Shown here one piece after another: positions 13,800-18,686 of a stretch of 18,686 bases of DNA. Every line of letters begins with the position of its first letter. Within the stretch, counting starts at the first letter, position 1. A model generated the notes under the pieces. That model was not told where the DNA came from. It saw only the letters and a list, made by a program, of their open reading frames with translations, and did no database searches. The stretch spans positions 1-18,686 of the forward strand of contig JBAWXM010000064.1 of the NCBI GenBank assembly GCA_037144075.1, given 5' to 3'. This DNA comes from CAIPAT01 sp037144075. Lineage in GTDB: Bacteria > Verrucomicrobiota > Lentisphaeria > Victivallales > Victivallaceae. The translations under genes and the position numbers were made by a program.

Positions 13800-16700
13800 C
13801 TATTTTAAATTTAAAATCTTATAAACTCTGAACAATTCCGTAATACCCCATGCCTGCGCTCCGCAGCCGCGCCAGAAATGCGGCGAGTCGCCGTCCAGTA
13901 TCTCCGGCGTATGACAGGGCACGCCGCTGTTGATGACTTCCGACGATGACATCAGCAGCGATGCGGCACGGACACGGCATTTTTCGCCGCCGATCATGAA
14001 CAGCGCTTCGCAATACGAGGGGAACGGCCAGGTCCAGGCGGTGCCGTTATGATAAGCCGGTTTGCGTCTGGTGTCTTCATCGCCTTTATAAGTTCCCCAG
14101 TATGGCCAGGACGGATCGTTGAGCAGTCCGCCCAGGTGGAAGACCGGCAGCGGATATTTAACCTGCCGGTCAGCCAGGGTGCGGATAGCGCCCGGAATAA
14201 TCAGTTGTTCGCAGGCGGACAAAATTGACATCTGAACCTTGTGTCCGGTAACCAGTCCCAGCGTAATTGCAAACAATTGATTGGACCGGCAGGCATCATC
14301 GGCTGCCGCGCGCCGCGCCGGCGTTCCCGGCCGGGCATGGAGACAGTCACTTAAATATCCGTTGTCTTTCAAATAGAAAAGCGCTTCAAAGTTCTTCCTG
14401 ACTTCTTCGCGCAGTTCAGCCCAGTCTCCGGACGGGTCTATTTCGGCGAGCAGCTGCAGCGCGGCATGCCATAGCGCCTGTATTTCCACCGGATAGCCTT
14501 CGCGGGGAGTTCCCGCCGGATAGTTGGTATCCATCCAGGTGAAATGGGAAGGACTGAAAATAAGGCCGGTTTCGGGGTCCATGATGATGCCGTTCGGCGT
14601 GCCGCTGCGGTAATGTCTGCCGATTGAAACAAGTATCTGCCGGAGCGTCCGTCCGCCGCAGTCTTCGTCCAGGATGTAATCGCCGCCGGCCGCTTTGATA
14701 TAATCCGCGACGGCGGTGAAGAACCACAGCGGCGCATCGCTGGTCTCGCGGTTGGACACGTCGCCGCCGCGGATGACGTTGGGAATGGTTCCCTGCCATT
14801 CAAATCTGGCGAACTGGCGGCAGATGTCTCTGGCTTCGGTCATGTAGCCGGCGGCAATCATGCCGCGCAGGCAGATCAGCGTATCCCTGCCCCAGTCCAG
14901 AAACCACGGATAACCCGCAATAACGGTCTTCGAATCATCCCGTCTTACCACGAAATGCTTGATGGCGCGCAGCATGGCGTCTTCCGGATTCATGATTTCC
15001 GGCAGTTCCACGCCGTTCGCGGATCGGGGCTCGGATTCCGGCGCGGCAAGGTTGATGCCGGCGGACAGGGTCGCCGATTCGCCGCCGCCCAGATGAAATT
15101 CGAAAAATCCGGGGCTGAACAAGTCGGTATGTGATTCCAGGCCGCGCTCCGCCTCCAGCGGCAGCGGGACCATATAGCGCCATTCCGGCTGACAGGCGAA
15201 AGTTCCCGCCGACAGCCGCATCGTCAGGTTGCGCTGGCCGGACGGATTGAAATCGAAGCCGCCGGACTGCGGCCGCACCGCCGCCGGGAAAGCGTTTTCC
15301 GGACCGGTATGGGCCTTGGTCACTTCATGGTTGCAGCGATCCTCGATGTCCGGACGCAGAATGATTTTTACTTTGTTTTCATCTATAAGCGCGGTTTCGC
15401 CGTCGTCGCAGGCCTGAGGCCGGTAGAAATGGAGCTGAACATAATTTTTGTCATGAGCCATTTCCAGCGAAAGTTGAAGCTGGATGGTTTTGCCCTGCCC
15501 GACCGGCACGCTGAACAGCCATTGCACGGTATTGTCCAGACCGGCGGTAAACCTTATCAGACAGGCCGGATTCAACTCCTGCGAATAGTCGCAATATACG
15601 ATCCAGCCGCGGCAGCGGGTGAACATCACGGAACGGTCAACCGGAAATGCCCGGTTGCAGTTGCCGGCCAGAATCGCGTCATATTTGCTGGCAAGCATGC
15701 TCCAGGCGCCGCGCACCTGGCTCATGCCGCCCAGATCGTTTGTGCACAGCGCATAAAGATCGTTTTTGCGGGTGTCCTTGCCGGGGTAAAGCGTTCTGAA
15801 CCGCACATATTCAGGGGCGGACAGCAGCAGCAGCGCTCCATGCGAACGGACGACATGATGGTCCTCGAATGAAATTAAATTAATTTGCAGATGCTTATTG
15901 GCGTCAAGTTTTCTGCAAACCGGCTGAATGATGGTGAAATGCTCTCCGCCATGCAGCGGCAGACTTTCCGCAAAGCTCAAAGTGGTATCGCCGTCTTTGA
16001 TTTCCGCCCGGAACGGATGCTGCGACCGGATGGTCAGCAGATGTTCCTCCGGAATCATGACGGTGCGCCGCTGATCAACTCCGTCGCGCCAGTTCACTAC
16101 CGGCGGCAGATCCATGCCGAATAATTCCGCACAGAGCGCGGCAGGGTCTTTGCGCAGCAGTTCCGCCAGGCGTCCGAGATCGCCGGCCCGGCGGCTGATG
16201 TCGCCGAAACCTTCAGCGCGGGTAATAATCTCCAGCAGCATTGTCCGGAAGCGCTGTTCAAGAATCCGCTCAGGAACAGTCCGGTGTTCAGACAATGTTT
16301 TGTTCAGCAAATCGTAATCGGTGCCATCGGTTGAAAGACAGTAGACCTTCCCCGGCGGCAGGGCGCAGCGGAGCCCGTCGCCTAAATTCTCGCAAAAAAT
16401 CTTCTCCCCGCCGAGAAGATCGGTAAATCCGCCCGCCGGAACATCAAACCGTTTCTTCGTCCAGTGAACACCGTTGAAAGACTTTTCATCCAGATTGACC
16501 AGTATCAGCAGATGTTTACTGCCGTCCGCTGAAGTCCTGGCCAGCGCCAGACTGTTCTCGTGCCCGGTATGAATCAGCTCGATTCTGGCGCCGGCATGAA
16601 ACGCCGGATGAATTTCCAGCAAAGTCTGGAGACGGCGGAGAAAGTCTATCTGATTATTTTCCTTGCCCCAGTTTATCGGTTCCGCATCATGGACGTTAAC

Positions 16701-18059
16701 TTGCGCTTCCGCAAACCATTCCACGCCGTTAGTGAAACCGAATGCCCCGTTCTGGGAGAACAGCGCGCATAACGCATTGCGCATCATGGAGTATTCTCTG
16801 GAGCGCGCCGCCAGGCGGCTGTTGTCGTGGGTTTCAGAAAAATGCACCTGGAGGCCTTTGGAATATCCGGCGCTGATGGACCCCGGCAGATAGTTTGAAA
16901 TCTGATGGCGGTCATAGTTCTGGAACAGTTCGGAATATGCCCAGTTTAGGCCGGCGCTGCCCAGCAGCCGTTCGGTCACCCGCACCGGACCGCCCAATCC
17001 CTCCAGCAGAAAGATCGTTTCCGGATATTCCGTGCGGACTTTGGCGACGATATATTCCCAGGCTTCATAAGGCAGCATATAACCGGCGTCGCAGCGGAAG
17101 CCGTCAACGCCTTTGCGGCACCAGTACAGGAACACTTCCGCCATCAGCGCATGCACTTCCGGCTTCCGGTATTCCAGCTTGCAGAGGTCGGCCCAAGTCA
17201 CGCCCCAGGCGCCGGGAGAAACGAATGCCCCGTCCTCTTTCCGGACAAACCAGTCCGGATGATCAATCTGGACTTTCGACGCCCAGCCGGTATGGTTGAC
17301 CGGAATATCAATAAAAATCCGGGCATTGCGGGCGTGGACCGCGTCAATGAGTTCCACGAACTGCTCCATCGGCGTGGCTTTGACGTCAAATTCGGCATAC
17401 GCCGGATTAACGTTGAAAAAATCCAGCGCCGCGAACGGGCTGCCGAAACGTCCCATCCGCGCATAAGTTGTCGGTTCCGGATGGATTGGCAGCAGCTGAA
17501 TGATCCGGCTTCTCAGTTTTTCCGTAATGAGATCAAGATTGCGGATCACCTGCCGGAAAGTGCCGGAAGGCGGAATTACGGCGTAGCCTTTCTCGTCCAG
17601 CAGATTGACTGATTCGGATTCTTTCTGGCGCATTGTCCGCCCTGCCAGGTTGGGCCCGAACTGCCTCACGAACAGCGTGTACATGGTATTGGCGCAGACT
17701 TCGGACGCAGGCTCCACTTTTATTTTGGTGTTTTCACCTTTGACCCATTGCGGCCGGCCGGCGCTGTTTTCCAGAAACCAGGCTTTGGCTTCGAAACAGC
17801 CGACTTCGACCAGCGGCAGCGTGATTTTGAACTGCGTGTCGCTGACGCGCGACATCGCCAGATCATGCCAGTCTCTGGCCAGCACCGCTTCCTCTTTTTC
17901 CGTATGCGCAATGATTTCCCGGCGGCGCACCGCCGCGCAGCCGATATTGGTGCGCAGAAAAGCGTTCCCCTGCATCGGATAGTCCAGTTCCAGATCGAAC
18001 TCCAGGCTGTCGCCGCACTGTTGCAGTAATTCCCTATTGGGTAATGGTGTCTGTTTCAA
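13800..18059 (-). CDS. Bifunctional glycogen debranching enzyme: GH13 domain fused to GH133 amylo-1,6-glucosidase
   Basis: The 1419-residue protein appears to unite the two halves of glycogen debranching. Residues about 1-130 form a beta-type domain. Residues about 165-480 form a GH13 barrel with DIPVNH (251-256), nucleophile D324 in GFRCDAGY, acid/base E353 in LLEGLGG, and H411-D412 in ETHDNSR. A C-terminal beta domain and a helical linker follow (to about 660). Then comes a GDE N-terminal-like sandwich (CTNDLGG and SKYDAILAGN, about 765-800), and a GH133 (alpha/alpha)6 domain (about 1020-1415) with GYPWFLDWGRDT, SHFTWMDTNYP, EGYPVEIQALWHAAL and YHNGTAWTWPFPSY. The order GH13 then GH133 is that of eukaryotic AGL (4-alpha-glucanotransferase plus amylo-1,6-glucosidase), so transfer followed by hydrolysis is inferred. 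The GH13 part could instead be hydrolytic. There is no signal peptide, so it should be cytoplasmic. Start is TTG, with GGAGGT four bases upstream. The gene is 159 bases before the CBM48 start. Confidence 0.9.
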   Translation of the reverse strand: MKQTPLPNRELLQQCGDSLEFDLELDYPMQGNAFLRTNIGCAAVRRREIIAHTEKEEAVLARDWHDLAMSRVSDTQFKITLPLVEVGCFEAKAWFLENSAGRPQWVKGENTKIKVEPASEVCANTMYTLFVRQFGPNLAGRTMRQKESESVNLLDEKGYAVIPPSGTFRQVIRNLDLITEKLRSRIIQLLPIHPEPTTYARMGRFGSPFAALDFFNVNPAYAEFDVKATPMEQFVELIDAVHARNARIFIDIPVNHTGWASKVQIDHPDWFVRKEDGAFVSPGAWGVTWADLCKLEYRKPEVHALMAEVFLYWCRKGVDGFRCDAGYMLPYEAWEYIVAKVRTEYPETIFLLEGLGGPVRVTERLLGSAGLNWAYSELFQNYDRHQISNYLPGSISAGYSKGLQVHFSETHDNSRLAARSREYSMMRNALCALFSQNGAFGFTNGVEWFAEAQVNVHDAEPINWGKENNQIDFLRRLQTLLEIHPAFHAGARIELIHTGHENSLALARTSADGSKHLLILVNLDEKSFNGVHWTKKRFDVPAGGFTDLLGGEKIFCENLGDGLRCALPPGKVYCLSTDGTDYDLLNKTLSEHRTVPERILEQRFRTMLLEIITRAEGFGDISRRAGDLGRLAELLRKDPAALCAELFGMDLPPVVNWRDGVDQRRTVMIPEEHLLTIRSQHPFRAEIKDGDTTLSFAESLPLHGGEHFTIIQPVCRKLDANKHLQINLISFEDHHVVRSHGALLLLSAPEYVRFRTLYPGKDTRKNDLYALCTNDLGGMSQVRGAWSMLASKYDAILAGNCNRAFPVDRSVMFTRCRGWIVYCDYSQELNPACLIRFTAGLDNTVQWLFSVPVGQGKTIQLQLSLEMAHDKNYVQLHFYRPQACDDGETALIDENKVKIILRPDIEDRCNHEVTKAHTGPENAFPAAVRPQSGGFDFNPSGQRNLTMRLSAGTFACQPEWRYMVPLPLEAERGLESHTDLFSPGFFEFHLGGGESATLSAGINLAAPESEPRSANGVELPEIMNPEDAMLRAIKHFVVRRDDSKTVIAGYPWFLDWGRDTLICLRGMIAAGYMTEARDICRQFARFEWQGTIPNVIRGGDVSNRETSDAPLWFFTAVADYIKAAGGDYILDEDCGGRTLRQILVSIGRHYRSGTPNGIIMDPETGLIFSPSHFTWMDTNYPAGTPREGYPVEIQALWHAALQLLAEIDPSGDWAELREEVRKNFEALFYLKDNGYLSDCLHARPGTPARRAAADDACRSNQLFAITLGLVTGHKVQMSILSACEQLIIPGAIRTLADRQVKYPLPVFHLGGLLNDPSWPYWGTYKGDEDTRRKPAYHNGTAWTWPFPSYCEALFMIGGEKCRVRAASLLMSSSEVINSGVPCHTPEILDGDSPHFWRGCGAQAWGITELFRVYKILNLK

Positions 18060-18063
18060 CCTG

Positions 18064-18069
18064 ACCTCC
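18064..18069 (-). promoter_or_regulatory. Ribosome binding site for the TTG start of the debranching enzyme
   Basis: GGAGGT on the - strand (18069-18064) is followed by four bases and then TTG at 18059-18057. The next in-frame ATG is residue 29, inside the first conserved-looking domain and without a comparable site, so the TTG is preferred. Confidence 0.6.
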
Positions 18070-18087
18070 GCAAATGCTTACAATAAA

Positions 18088-18114
18088 TTCTAAAGTTCTA
18101 AAGTTCTAAAATTC
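18088..18114. repeat. 8-base tandem repeat (TTCTAAAG)
   Basis: TTCTAAAG at 18088-18095 and 18096-18103, TTCTAAAA at 18104-18111, and a partial TTC follow in tandem, 3.4 copies in all, about 30 bases upstream of the debranching enzyme start. Confidence 0.85.
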
Positions 18115-18157
18115 AGTCCAGCTTGCTGGTGCCGCGACTGCTGTATCTAAAGTTTTT

Positions 18158-18181
18158 ACCAGTCACCAGTCACCAGTCACC
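18158..18181. repeat. 7-base tandem repeat (ACCAGTC)
   Basis: Three exact copies of ACCAGTC plus a partial ACC run from 18158 to 18181, in the non-coding region upstream of the debranching enzyme gene. Confidence 0.9.
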
Positions 18182-18344
18182 AAGCTTCATTTGTTCCCAA
18201 TGAAAATTATCGCGATTCCGCAATTAGTCAACAGCGGATTCCGGAAATTATAAGGCATTACCGCCGGTGTCGCTAATGAAAGCCGGAACCGTTAAAACCT
18301 TTTTCACCACAGAGGGCACGGAGAACACGGAGAACAGCCTTTTT

Positions 18345-18496
18345 TTACCACGAAACACACGAAAAAATCAAAGACACGAAATAAACAAAACCAGAGTCAG
18401 CTAATGTACGCGTTCCACGCAAACATTCGCTGACTCGCCTTTTCATTTGTTCCATTTCTGTATTACTTTCGTGCTTTTCGTGTGGTTCGTGGTTAA
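18345..18496. repeat. About 150-base imperfect palindrome
   Basis: The left arm starts TTACCACGAAACACACGAAA (18345-18364), continues through AGACACGAAA, and ends with GAGTCAGCTAATG (18393-18405). The right arm begins CATTCGCTGACTC (18424-18436) and ends with CGTGTGGTTCGTGGTTAA (18479-18496). The two ends match at high identity and the middle is looser. Folded, this is a long hairpin with an 18-base loop. A short open frame across it (18530-18345, containing NHEPHEKHE) looks like chance translation of the repeat. Confidence 0.7.
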
Positions 18497-18554
18497 AGTG
18501 TATTTCTGTATTCCCGGGTTTCATCTGCATTCATCTGCTCCCGCAGATGCTGCA

Positions 18555-18588
18555 CATTTTGGACACCGGTTCCCCTCATTTTGGACAC
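18555..18588. repeat. Pair of 12-base direct repeats, possible insertion-sequence end
   Basis: CATTTTGGACAC occurs at 18555-18566 and at 18577-18588, 22 bases apart from start to start. Spaced repeats of this kind (TGTCCAAAATG read on the other strand) resemble the multiple transposase-binding repeats at the ends of IS21-type elements. No transposase gene is present, so this would be a remnant or a solitary end. The identification is an inference from resemblance. Confidence 0.4.
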
Positions 18589-18686
18589 TCCCCGAGCAGA
18601 AACGCTAAACCATACAGAACAGCCTTTTTTCACCACAGAGTTCTTAGCGCGGCATAGCCGCAACCAAAAAATACACCTTAACCACG

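Larger units (their letters stand above)
18298..18640. repeat. Region of dispersed-repeat type sequence with direct repeats
   Basis: The segment is built of repeats. CCTTTTTCACCACAGAG (18298-18314) recurs with one extra T at 18623-18640. GAACAGCCTTTTTT (18332-18345) recurs exactly at 18617-18630. CACGGAGAA is present twice in tandem (18317-18334). A long imperfect palindrome lies between them. CACAGAG/CACGGAG and CCACGAA-type strings are typical of intergenic repeats found in many copies in some anaerobic bacterial genomes. The last nine bases of the window (TTAACCACG) match a palindrome arm and may begin another copy. Confidence 0.65.
18060..18686. other. 627-base non-coding region upstream of the debranching gene
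   Basis: No believable gene is present on either strand. Besides the repeats listed separately, there is a perfect seven-base-pair hairpin, CATCTGC-TCCC-GCAGATG (18532-18549), next to a TCATCTGCAT/TCATCTGCTC near-repeat (18521-18540). I see no convincing promoter for the debranching gene. It must lie here unless transcription comes from beyond 18686. Confidence 0.6.

Noticed and set aside
13802..13817. 16-base perfect palindrome ATTTTAAATTTAAAAT at the end of the debranching gene
   Set aside because: It is made only of A and T and encodes the last codons; chance or a weak terminator cannot be told apart, so it is not listed as a feature.
18158..18181. CRISPR array
   Set aside because: The repeat unit is only seven bases with no spacers; no cas gene is present.
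18345..18530. 61-codon open frame with NHEPHEKHE
   Set aside because: The peptide is a translation of the palindromic dispersed repeat; no ribosome site or family support.

Overview
The window looks like chromosomal DNA of a strictly anaerobic, glycogen-storing bacterium. The gene complement (a corrinoid methyl-carrier protein, a flavin/Fe-S transhydrogenase, a eukaryote-like GH13_8 branching enzyme, an AGL-like fused debranching enzyme), the intergenic repeats and the type of transposase would fit the PVC superphylum (Lentisphaerota/Kiritimatiellota-like), but this is an inference from family resemblance and no marker gene in the window proves it.

Layout. Positions 1-400 hold a decayed end of an insertion sequence (about 61-250) and an AT-rich leader. 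On the + strand follow a corrinoid protein gene (401-1021) and a tightly coupled three-gene operon (1108-5307) encoding NuoE-like, NuoF-like and GltD/NfnB-fusion subunits. The set matches the architecture of the Stn (Sporomusa-type Nfn) electron-bifurcating transhydrogenase, which links NADH, NADPH and ferredoxin. A hairpin terminator (5347-5381) follows. A second, much better preserved copy of the same insertion sequence lies at about 5401-6622, with its transposase frame broken once. The corrinoid/Stn block is therefore bracketed by two same-orientation copies of one IS family.

The rest is a glycogen-metabolism block on the - strand, transcribed from right to left: a 1419-residue GH13 + GH133 debranching enzyme (18059-13800), a small free-standing CBM48 glycogen-binding protein (13640-13332), an alpha-glucan phosphorylase (12976-10439), a GT5 glycogen synthase (10393-8876) and a branching enzyme (8876-6828). 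Together they cover polymer synthesis (GlgA, GlgB), phosphorolysis (GlgP) and debranching. ADP-glucose pyrophosphorylase (GlgC) is absent from the block. A hairpin overlapping the CBM48 stop codon, plus a 355-base spacer with a TATAAT box, suggests that glgP-glgA-glgB is a transcript separate from the debranching enzyme/CBM48 part.

Positions 18060-18686 hold no gene but are rich in structure: two short tandem repeats, a roughly 150-base imperfect palindrome of a dispersed-repeat type, a 14-base direct repeat, and a pair of 12-base direct repeats that resemble an IS end. No tRNA, rRNA or CRISPR array was recognised.
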